Position numbers and translations under genes: made by a program. A DNA stretch of 64,000 nucleotides from Pseudonocardia thermophila (GTDB taxonomy: Bacteria > Actinomycetota > Actinomycetes > Mycobacteriales > Pseudonocardiaceae): the NCBI RefSeq assembly GCF_900142365.1, contig NZ_FRAP01000008.1, positions 150,186 through 214,185 on the forward strand, read 5' to 3'. Positions 27,577-35,140 of the stretch are shown here, in pieces. The notes under the pieces were generated by a model. The model did no database searches. It saw nothing but the letters and a program-made list of their open reading frames with translations, and was not told where the DNA came from. Each line of letters starts with the position of its first letter. Position 1 is the stretch's first letter.

Positions 27577-28583
27577 TGCGGGCAGCCCTCCTCGACGCGT
27601 TCGACGGTGATGTCCGCATCGTCGAGGTGCCGACGCCGCGGCCTGGACCCGGCGAGGTCCTCGTCGACGTCGCCGCCTGCGGGGTGGGCCTGACGCTCGA
27701 GCGGGCCCGCACGGGCGCGCTCGGCGGTTCGACCCCGCGGGTGGTGGGGCACGAGATCGGCGGTGTGATCGCTGATCTGGGGTCCGGGGTGACCGGGTGG
27801 GCGGTCGGCGACCGCGTCACGACGTCGTTCTACCTGCTCTGCGGGCGGTGCACGTGGTGCGCGGGCGGCCGCGAGACGCTCTGCGCGAACTGGGGCGGGT
27901 TCGTCGGGGTGCACGTCGACGGCGGGCTGGCCGAGCAGGTGGTGCTGCCCGCGCACGGGCTGGTCGCCGTGCCCGGTGACGTCTCGCTCGCCGCCGCGGC
28001 GATCGCCGCCGACGCGATCGCGACGCCGTACCACGCGCTGACCGCGCGGGCGCCGGTGCGGGCGGGCTCGACCGTCGCCGTCATCGGAGCCGGCGGCGGG
28101 GTCGGGGTGCACACCGTCGGGATGGCCCGCGCGCTCGGCGCCCGCGTGGTCGGGATCGAGGCCGAGCCGGGCAAGGCGGAGCGGCTGCTGGAACTCGGCT
28201 GCGACCTCGTCACCGGACCCGAGGACGCGACCGACCTGCCGTGGCCGATCGACGTGTGCGTCGACACCGTGGCGTCGCGGGACACGCTCGCGGCCGCGGT
28301 GGGGATGCTCGGCCGGGCCGGCACCGTCGTGGTGGTGGGTTTCCAGGCCGGGTCAGCGTTCGAGCTGGACCCGCGGCCGCTCGTGCTCGACGAGGTGGTG
28401 ATCACCGGGTCCCGGTACGCGACGCGCGCGGAGATCGCCGCGGCCCTCGACCTGGTGGCGCACGGGAAGGTCCCGCCGGTGATCGGGGCGCGGTTCCCGT
28501 TGGCCGAGGTGGCCCAGGCGTACCGGGCGATGCAGGACAACGCGGTGTTCGGGCGGATCGTGGTGGAGGTGGACCCGGCCTGA
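27576..28583 (+). CDS. Zinc-type medium-chain alcohol dehydrogenase
   Basis: A 335-residue MDR-superfamily enzyme. It carries the GHEIGGVIADLG catalytic-zinc histidine/glutamate block, a structural-zinc lobe with four cysteines in LLCGRCTWCAGGRETLC, and a Rossmann motif VIGAGGGVGVHTVGMARALG. The usual first catalytic-zinc cysteine region reads ACGVGLTLERA. ATG 27576 overlaps the upstream stop as TGATG. It is the last gene of the operon and probably oxidises an alcohol or reduces an enone in the pathway. Confidence 0.9.
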   Translation: MRAALLDAFDGDVRIVEVPTPRPGPGEVLVDVAACGVGLTLERARTGALGGSTPRVVGHEIGGVIADLGSGVTGWAVGDRVTTSFYLLCGRCTWCAGGRETLCANWGGFVGVHVDGGLAEQVVLPAHGLVAVPGDVSLAAAAIAADAIATPYHALTARAPVRAGSTVAVIGAGGGVGVHTVGMARALGARVVGIEAEPGKAERLLELGCDLVTGPEDATDLPWPIDVCVDTVASRDTLAAAVGMLGRAGTVVVVGFQAGSAFELDPRPLVLDEVVITGSRYATRAEIAAALDLVAHGKVPPVIGARFPLAEVAQAYRAMQDNAVFGRIVVEVDPA

Positions 28584-28849
28584 GGGCGGCCGCTCCTGTC
28601 CGGTCCTGCCGAGCAGCCGCCCCAGCTCCGCCACCGGTTGCGGATCTCGCCGGCGTGAGCGGCGAAGCCGTACTCGGCCCCGGCCGCGGCGCGGCGGTCC
28701 CGCACTGTGGCGAGCGGGGCGGCGACCGCCCGGCGGCGGGAGTCGGTGTGCTCCAGCTCCTCCTCGACCCTCCTCGACGGCCGGCTCGCAGGGGTCGGCT
28801 GCTGCCCGGGGCCAGCGTCTGCGCGGATGCGCGCTGCCCGGTGCACCCC
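28584..28849. other. Gene-free spacer between operon end and SDR gene
   Basis: A 266-base GC-rich spacer between the convergent alcohol dehydrogenase and SDR genes. Frames on the minus strand are open (one contains a helical-looking Arg/Glu-rich stretch), but none has a credible start, family motif or normal composition. It may be a remnant; I cannot name it. No clear terminator hairpin was found. Confidence 0.5.
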
Positions 28850-29593
28850 TCAACGCGTCAACCAGGACTCGAAGCGCGTCGGTCCGGTGATGTCCGCCGT
28901 GCCGGCCGGCACCAGCGACTCCGCCGCGACCTTCGCACCGAAGAAGCGGGCATCGTCGCTGGTCACGACGGTGCGGGAGGCGTTCTGAGCAGCGAGCGCC
29001 TCGATCACGAACTCGGCCAGGGGACGGCGGTCCGGCCCGGCCATGTCGAGGATGCGGTTCGCCGGCTCGCCGGTCGCGATGCGGGCGAGCGCGGCCTGCA
29101 CGTCGGCGACCGCCACCGGCTGCAGCTGCGCGTCGGGCAGCGTCACGGTGTCACCCGCGGTGCAGGAGTCGGCGATCGTCGTGAGGAACTCGTAGAACTG
29201 GGTGGCCCGCAGGATCGTGAACGGCACGCCCGACTCGCGCACCAGCTGCTCCGCGGCGGCCTTGGCGGTCAAGTGACCGTTGTCCGGCAGGCCGTCGGCC
29301 CCGACGACCGAGACCAGGACGTGGTGGCGCACGCCCGCGGTCCGCTCGGCGGCCAGCAGGTTCGTGGTGGCGGTCGTGAAGAACCGCAGCATCTCGGCGG
29401 GATCGTGGGTCGGCGCGTTGGTGGCGTCCACGACGGTGTGTGCGCCGACGAGGGCCGCGGCCACCCCCTCGCCCGTGACGGCGTCGACGCCGCTCGAGCG
29501 GGACGCGGCGACCACCTCGTACCCGGCCGCGGTGAGCCGCTCCACCAGCCCGCGCCCGACCAGCCCGCTGCTCCCGACCACGACGACCTTCAT
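28850..29593 (-). CDS. NAD(P)-binding SDR/NmrA-like oxidoreductase
   Basis: A 247-residue atypical short-chain dehydrogenase/NmrA-like protein. The N-terminus MKVVVVGSSGLVGRGLVERL carries the Rossmann glycine motif (GxxGxxG). The middle has VSVVGADGLPDNGHLTAKAAAEQ, where the usual YxxxK is replaced by HLTAK, and FTILRATQFYEF. Such proteins bind NAD(P)H and act as reductases or redox sensors. It is divergent from the Rrf2-type regulator across 80 bases holding two palindromes, so it is the probable target of that regulator. Confidence 0.9.
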   Translation of the reverse strand: MKVVVVGSSGLVGRGLVERLTAAGYEVVAASRSSGVDAVTGEGVAAALVGAHTVVDATNAPTHDPAEMLRFFTTATTNLLAAERTAGVRHHVLVSVVGADGLPDNGHLTAKAAAEQLVRESGVPFTILRATQFYEFLTTIADSCTAGDTVTLPDAQLQPVAVADVQAALARIATGEPANRILDMAGPDRRPLAEFVIEALAAQNASRTVVTSDDARFFGAKVAAESLVPAGTADITGPTRFESWLTR

Positions 29594-29607
29594 CTCGCAC
29601 CCCCAAA

Positions 29608-29628
29608 CTCGGACAACTTCTGTCCGAG
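29608..29628. promoter_or_regulatory. Palindromic operator 1 (probable Rrf2-family site)
   Basis: Perfect inverted repeat CTCGGACA-5 nt-TGTCCGAG, 15 bases upstream of the SDR start. The same half-site appears in the neighbouring palindrome. Position and symmetry suggest it is bound by the adjacent Rrf2 regulator and blocks the SDR promoter. Confidence 0.75.
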
Positions 29629-29634
29629 AACATT

Positions 29635-29657
29635 ACTCGGACTCATCATGTCCGAGT
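29635..29657. promoter_or_regulatory. Palindromic operator 2 (probable Rrf2-family site)
   Basis: Perfect inverted repeat ACTCGGAC-7 nt-GTCCGAGT, centred 28 bases from operator 1 and 16 bases upstream of the Rrf2 start. It shares the CTCGGAC half-site with operator 1, but the spacer is two bases longer. Likely autoregulation of the rrf2 gene. Confidence 0.75.
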
Positions 29658-29673
29658 CAAGTAGCCTGAGCCC

Positions 29674-30150
29674 GTGAAGCTGTCCGGCGGCGTGGAGTGG
29701 GCCCTGCACTGCTGCGTCGTGCTCACCGTCGCGCGCGCCCCCGTGCCCGCTGCCCGGCTCGCCGAGCTGCACGACGTCTCCCCGACCTACCTGGCGAAAC
29801 AGCTGCAGGCGCTCTCCCGAGCCGGCCTCGTGAGGTCCGTGCAGGGCAAGGCGGGCGGCTACGCGCTCACGCGCCCGGCGTCGTCGATCACGGTGCTGGA
29901 CGTCGTCGAGGCCATCGACGGCCCAGATCCGTCGTTCGTCTGCACGGAGATCCGCCAGCGCGGCCCGCTCGCCGCCCCGCCGCAGCGGTGCACCGCGCCG
30001 TGCTCGATCGCCCGGGTGATGCACGAAGCCGACCGCGCCTGGCGGGAGTCGCTGCGCCGGGTCACGATCGCCGAGATCGCGGACGACGTCGCGGTCACGT
30101 CGGGGCCGGACACGCTGCCGACGGTCGCGAAGTGGCTGGACGAGGCCTGA
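29674..30150 (+). CDS. Rrf2-family transcriptional regulator
   Basis: A 158-residue Rrf2 regulator. The N-terminal winged helix includes LAELHDVSPTYLAKQLQALS and the wing GKAGGYALTRPAS. The C-terminal part has three cysteines, C90, C106 and C110. Their spacing (x15, x3) differs from the C-x5-C-x5-C cluster ligands of IscR and NsrR, so Fe-S binding is possible but unproven; thiol or electrophile sensing is an alternative. GTG 29674 is used. It is divergent from the SDR gene with two shared palindromes between, and its stop is followed after one base by a repeat array. Confidence 0.92.
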   Translation: MKLSGGVEWALHCCVVLTVARAPVPAARLAELHDVSPTYLAKQLQALSRAGLVRSVQGKAGGYALTRPASSITVLDVVEAIDGPDPSFVCTEIRQRGPLAAPPQRCTAPCSIARVMHEADRAWRESLRRVTIAEIADDVAVTSGPDTLPTVAKWLDEA

Positions 30151-30151
30151 C

Positions 30152-30280
30152 GCGAGTCCCCCGTTCCGCCCGCGCGAGTCCCGCATGCCGGCGCGCGAGT
30201 CGCGCGTTCAGACAGGCGAGTCCCCCGTTCCGCCCGCGCGAGTCCCGTGCTCGGGCGCGCGAGTGTCTCACGCGGTCGGT
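30152..30280 (+). repeat. Phased repeat array 1 (GCGAGT units, 21-22 bp spacing)
   Basis: Six units of a degenerate sequence like GCGAGTCCCGCGTTC begin at 30152, 30174, 30195, 30216, 30238 and 30259. Spacings of 21 or 22 bases are close to two helical turns. The first unit starts 2 bases after the Rrf2 stop and reads in the same direction as that gene. No coding sense. Confidence 0.85.
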
Positions 30281-30384
30281 CGAGACCGGCATCTCGGCCG
30301 ACGAGCTGTCCCCAGCACGGCCCGCTGTCCACATGTCGATCTTCGCGTCTCCTCGGACCGCCCTGGGCACGGGACAGTACCGGC

Positions 30385-31554
30385 ATGCCCACGGTCCCCG
30401 ACGGCCTGCACGGCGCGCATCTGCGGTCCGCACTCGTCGCGGCGCACGGCAAGGCCTGGCTCAGGAACGCGCTCGACAGCGGCGGGCTGCGCCCGATGTG
30501 GCGCGGCGTGGTCGTCGAGACCGCACGGCTGACGGACGTCTGGACGCGGGCCGCCGCGGCGCTGCTCACCACCGATCCGCGGGCGGTGATCACGCTGGAG
30601 ACCGCGGCCGCCCTCCACGGCTGCACGGCGGTCGACACCTCGAAGACGCACGTCCTGCTCCCCTACGGATGCGGGACGCAACAGCCGGGACGGCCTGGTG
30701 GTGCACCACGGCGGCTACTACGAGGACGACGTCGTCGACCGCCCGCAGGGCTGCGCGTCCTGTGCAGCGAGCGGGTCGCAGCCGAGCTGCTCTGCTCCTC
30801 CCTGCCGCAGGACGGGATCGTCGTCGCGGACGAGGTCCTGCGCCGGGCGGGGGAGCACCACGAGCTCGCCTCCGCGCAGATCCTCAGCCGGATCACCCGC
30901 CGTGCCGATCCGCGGGGCACGGTGCGCACCAGGAACGTCCTGGACCTCGCCTCTCCCCGCGCCGAGTCGGCGCAGGAGAGCCGGCTGCGCATGATCCTGA
31001 TCCAGCGCGGCTTCCCGCTGCCGGAAGTCGACTTCTGGGTGCAGGACGTGACCGGGCGCCGGGTCTGCCGCGTGGACCTCGCCTGGCCGGACGTGCGGAT
31101 CGCCGTCGAGTACGACGGTTACGAGGCCCACGTCGGGCGCGGGGCAGCGGATGCCGCGCGTGCCGAGGACCTGCACAGCCGCGGCTGGATCGTCATCCGG
31201 GTGGACAAGCACGACATGCGTGACCTCGGGCGGGTCGTGCGTGAGCTCGACGAGGCGTTCGCGGAGCGCGGGTACTCGTGGGTGCGGCGCGAGATGGCCG
31301 GTGACGCTCCTGACCAGGGATCCCACGCGGTCTTCGCCGCGCACGGTGAAGACCTCACCCGACCGAACGCGGGACTCGCCGCACAGAACGCGCAACTCAC
31401 CCGACCGAGCGCGAAACCACCGCACCGGACACGCGACTCGCCGGGCGGGGTGCAGGACTCGCGCTCCGCCCTCAGCCGCAGGGGCGGTTGCGCAGATCGC
31501 GGACGTAGTCGTCCGGCGCCCCCGCGGCCTCGGCCGCGTCGGCGAGGGTGTTGA
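30385..31554 (+). CDS. AbiEi-like / DUF559-domain protein with an out-of-frame middle and extended tail
   Basis: The N-terminal part (about 1-95; ITLETAAALHGCTAVDTSKT) resembles the AbiEi-type antitoxin domain family. The C-terminal part (about 195-305) is a DUF559-like PD-(D/E)XK fold with CRVDLAWPDVRIAVEYDGYE. Between about 30675 and 30745 the expected sequence (DGLVVHHGGYYEDDVVDR) is present but in another frame, and the original frame then resumes: two compensating frameshifts. From about 31300 the frame has no stop and runs through repeat array 2, adding about 80 odd residues that overlap the gGCT gene. No partner toxin gene is adjacent. Function is doubtful; it may be a decaying gene. 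Confidence 0.65.
   Translation: MPTVPDGLHGAHLRSALVAAHGKAWLRNALDSGGLRPMWRGVVVETARLTDVWTRAAAALLTTDPRAVITLETAAALHGCTAVDTSKTHVLLPYGCGTQQPGRPGGAPRRLLRGRRRRPPAGLRVLCSERVAAELLCSSLPQDGIVVADEVLRRAGEHHELASAQILSRITRRADPRGTVRTRNVLDLASPRAESAQESRLRMILIQRGFPLPEVDFWVQDVTGRRVCRVDLAWPDVRIAVEYDGYEAHVGRGAADAARAEDLHSRGWIVIRVDKHDMRDLGRVVRELDEAFAERGYSWVRREMAGDAPDQGSHAVFAAHGEDLTRPNAGLAAQNAQLTRPSAKPPHRTRDSPGGVQDSRSALSRRGGCADRGRSRPAPPRPRPRRRGC
31353..31462 (-). repeat. Phased repeat array 2 (reverse orientation)
   Basis: Units of the same family on the minus strand: ACTCGC (complement of GCGAGT) at 31457, 31436, 31374, a one-base variant at 31395, and weaker matches near 31416 and 31353. Spacing is 20-21 bases. Reading on the minus strand, the array begins 10 bases after the stop of the gGCT gene, in sense orientation with it. 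It also lies within the 3' extension of the DUF559 gene. Confidence 0.75.
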
Positions 31555-31912
31555 GGTAGCGGGCGCTGGGCAACCCGCCCTCGTAGTCGTTGAGCACGTA
31601 GATGTACGCGAGCACGTCGCCGTCGAGCGTGGAGACCCGGACGCGCAGCTTCTTGTGCAGACCCAGCTCACCGCCTTCCCAGCGGTCGAGGTTGGCCGCG
31701 TCCTGCTCGGTGACGTCGTAGAGGACGACGAACACCTGCGAGTCCGGGTCCGGGACGACCGTGGAGAGGGCGCCTTGCCACGTGTAGTCGGCCCCGCCGA
31801 AGGTCAGCCGCCAGCCGACGAGCCAGCCCGTGCCCGCCATCGGCGAGTGCGGCGCCCGTTCCTTCATCTGCGCCGGGTCCATGTTCGACCCGTAAGCGGC
31901 GTAGAGCGGCAC
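31472..31912 (-). CDS. Gamma-glutamylcyclotransferase-family protein
   Basis: A 146-residue GGCT/AIG2-like fold. The N-terminus MPLYAAYGSNMDPAQM holds the YGSN substrate-binding motif. Later blocks include VLYDVTEQDAANLDRWEG, where the E/D region carries the usual catalytic acid. It may form 5-oxoproline from gamma-glutamyl compounds, but several subfamilies have other roles. It is divergent from lpdA with 35 bases between, the same neighbour relationship as in mycobacteria. The 3' end overlaps the extended DUF559 frame by 83 bases. Confidence 0.9.
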   Translation of the reverse strand: MPLYAAYGSNMDPAQMKERAPHSPMAGTGWLVGWRLTFGGADYTWQGALSTVVPDPDSQVFVVLYDVTEQDAANLDRWEGGELGLHKKLRVRVSTLDGDVLAYIYVLNDYEGGLPSARYLNTLADAAEAAGAPDDYVRDLRNRPCG

Positions 31913-31947
31913 CGGTACAGGGTAGAGCGCCGCCCCCTGCGTACGGT

Positions 31948-33357
31948 ATGTGGGTGACCCGCATCGTGATCATGGGCGGTGGCCCGGCCGGATACGAAGC
32001 GGCACTGGTGGCCGCGCAGCACGGCGCCGACGTCACCGTCGTCGAGCGTGACGGCATGGGCGGCGCGTGCGTGCTGCACGACTGCGTGCCCTCGAAGACG
32101 CTGATCTCCTCCGCCGGCGCCCGCGTGGAGCTCGGCCGCGCGCCGGATCTGGGGCTCGCCGCGGACGAGCAGGCGATCGGGGTCGATCTCCCGACCGTGA
32201 ACGAGCGGGTGAAGGGCCTGGCCCGCGCCCAGTCCGCCGACGTGCGGGCCCGCGTGGAGCGCGAGGGCGTGCGCATCGTGCGCGGCACCGCCGTGCTCGG
32301 CGAGAGCACCTCCGGCCGCGCGCCGCACACGGTCGTGGCCAACCTCCCCGACGGCGGCACTGAGCAGCTGTCCGCCGACGTCGTGCTGATCGCGACCGGC
32401 GCGACCCCGCGCATCCTCGACGACGCCAAGCCCGACGGCGAGCGCATCCTCACCTGGCGCCAGCTCTACGACCTGGAGGAGCTGCCGGAGCACCTGATCG
32501 TCATCGGCTCCGGCGTGACCGGTGCGGAGTTCGTCTCGGCGTACGTCGAGATGGGCGCTCGGGTCACCCTGGTGTCCAGCCGCGACCGGGTGCTGCCCAG
32601 CGAGGACGCCGATGCCGCCGCCGTGCTGGAGGACGTGTTCGCCGCCCGCGGCGTCGAGATCCTCTCCCAGGCGCGCGCCGAGTCGGTGCACCGCGACGGC
32701 GACGGCGTCGTGGTGACGCTGGCCGACGGCCGCAAGGTCACCGGCTCGCACGCGCTGATGACCGTCGGATCGGTGCCGAACACGACCGGAATCGGGCTGG
32801 AGACGGTCGGCATCGAGACCAATCGGGGCGGGTTCATCCCGGTCGACCGGGTCTCGCGCACGAGCGTCCCCGGCATCTACGCGGCGGGCGACTGCACCGG
32901 CGTCATGATGCTCGCCTCGGTCGCTGCGATGCAGGGCCGGATCGCGATGTGGCACGCACTGGGCGAAGGCGTCGCGCCGATCAAGCTGAAGACGGTGGCC
33001 GCTGCGGTGTTCACCCGCCCGGAGATCGCCACCGTCGGCATCAGCCAGCGCGCGATCGACGCCGGTGAGGTCCCGGCCCGGACGATCATGATGCCGCTCT
33101 CGACGAACCCGCGCGCCAAGATGCAGGGGCTGCACCGGGGCTTCGTGAAGCTGTTCTGCCGCCCCGCGACGGGCGCCGTGATCGGCGGCGTGGTCGTGGC
33201 GCCGGTGGCGAGCGAGCTGATCCTGCCGATCGCGCTGGCGGTGCAGAACGGGCTGACCGTGGACGATCTCGCCTACACCTTCTCGGTCTACCCGTCGCTG
33301 TCCGGGTCGATCACCGAGGCCGGGCGCCAGCTGATGCGGCACGGCGACCTCGACTGA
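31948..33357 (+). CDS. lpdA: NAD(P)H-quinone dehydrogenase / flavoprotein disulfide reductase
   Basis: A 469-residue flavoprotein of the pyridine nucleotide-disulfide oxidoreductase family. The FAD Rossmann motif is GGGPAGYEAAL near the N-terminus, the NAD(P)H motif IGSGVTGAEF lies about residue 190, and GIYAAGDCTGVMML is the second FAD block. The active-site region reads GGACVLHDCVPSKT, keeping both cysteines with C-x4-C spacing. The C-terminus lacks the HPT histidine of lipoamide dehydrogenase, fitting the LpdA quinone reductase group. ATG 31948 or GTG 31954 is the start. Confidence 0.92.
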   Translation: MWVTRIVIMGGGPAGYEAALVAAQHGADVTVVERDGMGGACVLHDCVPSKTLISSAGARVELGRAPDLGLAADEQAIGVDLPTVNERVKGLARAQSADVRARVEREGVRIVRGTAVLGESTSGRAPHTVVANLPDGGTEQLSADVVLIATGATPRILDDAKPDGERILTWRQLYDLEELPEHLIVIGSGVTGAEFVSAYVEMGARVTLVSSRDRVLPSEDADAAAVLEDVFAARGVEILSQARAESVHRDGDGVVVTLADGRKVTGSHALMTVGSVPNTTGIGLETVGIETNRGGFIPVDRVSRTSVPGIYAAGDCTGVMMLASVAAMQGRIAMWHALGEGVAPIKLKTVAAAVFTRPEIATVGISQRAIDAGEVPARTIMMPLSTNPRAKMQGLHRGFVKLFCRPATGAVIGGVVVAPVASELILPIALAVQNGLTVDDLAYTFSVYPSLSGSITEAGRQLMRHGDLD

Positions 33358-33369
33358 TCACTGGCCTGA

Positions 33370-34682
33370 TCAACCGGTCACGATGCCCTTCGCCCGGGCG
33401 GCGGCGAGCCAGCGCGGGAACTCGGCGAGCAGCAGATCGTAGAACCGGCCGTCGGAGATGTGGTCGGGGTTGCTCAGCCGGGCGAACCCGCAGTTGTCGA
33501 CCAGGCGGATCTTCATCGTGTCGAGCTTCGCGTAGCGGGTGAAGTCGGCCGAGCCCAGCCCGACGAACTGCCAGAACACCGGCTTGGCGGACGCGGCGCG
33601 CAGCAGCACGGACGTCTCGAGGTTGCGGCGCACACCGCCGTCGGCGAAGAACAGCACGAGCGTGGGGTCGCCGTGGGTCGCGGCGTGGTCGAGCACCGCT
33701 CGGATCGCGGCCGGTTCGTTGTTCCGCAGCCCGACGCCGTGGTAGTCCAGGCCCGCGATCCAGTCGCCGACCCGGTCGACGTGCAGGTCGGGCAGCTGCT
33801 GCGCGGTGTCGGCGAACTTCCAGGCACGCACCACACCGATGTCGAGCACGGCCGCGATCGGCGCCACCCGCTCGACGATCCGCCCGACGACGCCGTCGAC
33901 GTAGGCCAGGGACATGGAGCCGGACGCGTCCAGGACGAGCACGACGCGAGCCCGGGCCCCGGCGCGCCGTTGCGGGCGAGGGTGTCCGCGATCCGCTGCT
34001 TGCGGGCCTCCAACTGCGGGTCCACCGGTGCGAGCTGCGGGGCGAACGGGAGCGGCGCGAGGTGGTCGGGCCACTCGGCGAGATCGGGGACGCGCGGCGG
34101 TGCCGGGCGGGGCAGCCCGACCGTCGGATCCTCCGCGGCGCCGGTCCGGGCACTCGCGACGGACGCGGGCTCGGGCTCCTCGTCGATCGTCACACCGAAG
34201 TCGGTGGCCAGCGCGGCCAAGCCGGCGTCGTAGCCCTGCCCGACGGCGCGGAACCGCCAGCCGTCCCCGCGCCGGTAGAGCTCCCCGCCGATCAGTGCGG
34301 TCTCGGTGCTCGCGGTGATCGGGAACTCGGCGATCGCCTCATCCGCGGCGGTGTCCAGCCGCAGCACGAGGTCCGCCACCTGTCCGAAGGTGCCCGCGTC
34401 GAGCAATGCGGCGAGCACGATCCGCTCGATCTCCGGCTCGACGCCGGGCAGATCGACCTCCACCGCGGGTCCGTCCTGGCGGACCGCGCCGGACAGGTGC
34501 CGCGGCTGGTTGTAGAAGACGAGATCGGCGTCGTCGCGCACCCGGCCGCCCGGGCCGAGCAGCAGCGCGGACACGTCGATCTCCGACAGGCCGTCGGTGG
34601 GCAGCCAGCTCAGCACAGCCCGGAGTGGTGTCGTCGGGACGGGCGTGTTGGCGCCCGCTGTCAGCGACCTGGCCGGCGACAT
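33370..34682 (-). pseudogene. TerD-VWA fusion protein, split by one frameshift
   Basis: Homologue of actinobacterial tellurite/stress proteins that join a TerD domain to a TerF-like von Willebrand A domain. The TerD part (from ATG 34682; VSALLLGPGGRVRDDADLVF) is in one frame. The VWA part (RVVLVLDASGSMSLAYVDG, with the DxSxS metal site, then FFADGGVRRN and VFWQFVGLG) is in another. The switch lies near 33945-33965 in a G/C run and is consistent with loss of one base. Both parts are otherwise intact to the stop at 33370, so a sequencing error or a very recent mutation is as likely as true decay. It is convergent with lpdA (12 bases). Confidence 0.8.
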
Positions 34683-34783
34683 GTGCGTCAGTCTCGCAGC
34701 CGCGACCCGGGAGGGTCGCGACCAGGGATCGGCTCCGGGGCATCCCTGAGGATGTGCGCACCGCCTCAGCCGATGCTCGAGGT

Positions 34784-35140
34784 ATGACGATCCAACCCAC
34801 CCAGCCCACCTCGTCGCAGGTGCCCGTCACCCCGGTGCTCGTCGCCGGGATCGGCGCGCAGCTGGTCGACGACCTGGCGTTCATCCTGCTCTCGCCGCTG
34901 GGCCTGCTCGGCCCGTTCGCCGCGGTGCTCGCGCTGGCTGCGACCGCGGCCGGCGCCCGCTACGTGACCCGCCGGGCCACCGGACCGGCGATCGCCCGCA
35001 CCGGTCTGGCCGTCGGCCTCACGTCGGCGGCGGTCGGCCTGCTGATCAGCGGCCTCGGCCTGGTGCCGATCCTGATCGCCGGCCTGACGGTCGTCGCGGG
35101 TGTGGCGGGCGCGGTGATCGGCCGCGGCGTCACCGACTGA
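34784..35140 (+). CDS. Small hydrophobic membrane protein, unknown function
   Basis: A 118-residue protein not recognised. A Thr/Gln/Pro-rich N-terminus of about 18 residues is followed by three hydrophobic segments (about 20-38, 42-62, 75-115) with GLLISGLGLVPILIAGL and a small basic loop YVTRRATG. It is likely an inner-membrane protein. ATG 34784 is divergent from the TerD-VWA gene by 101 bases. Its 3' end overlaps the NYN gene by 11 bases, convergent. Confidence 0.65.
   Translation: MTIQPTQPTSSQVPVTPVLVAGIGAQLVDDLAFILLSPLGLLGPFAAVLALAATAAGARYVTRRATGPAIARTGLAVGLTSAAVGLLISGLGLVPILIAGLTVVAGVAGAVIGRGVTD

Noticed and set aside
30152..30280. CRISPR-like array
   Set aside because: Units are degenerate, the repeat-plus-spacer period is only 21-22 bases, there is no unique-spacer structure, and no cas genes are present.
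30385..31912. Complete AbiE-type toxin-antitoxin system
   Set aside because: Only an AbiEi-like/DUF559 protein is present. No AbiEii nucleotidyltransferase gene is adjacent; the neighbour is a gamma-glutamylcyclotransferase.
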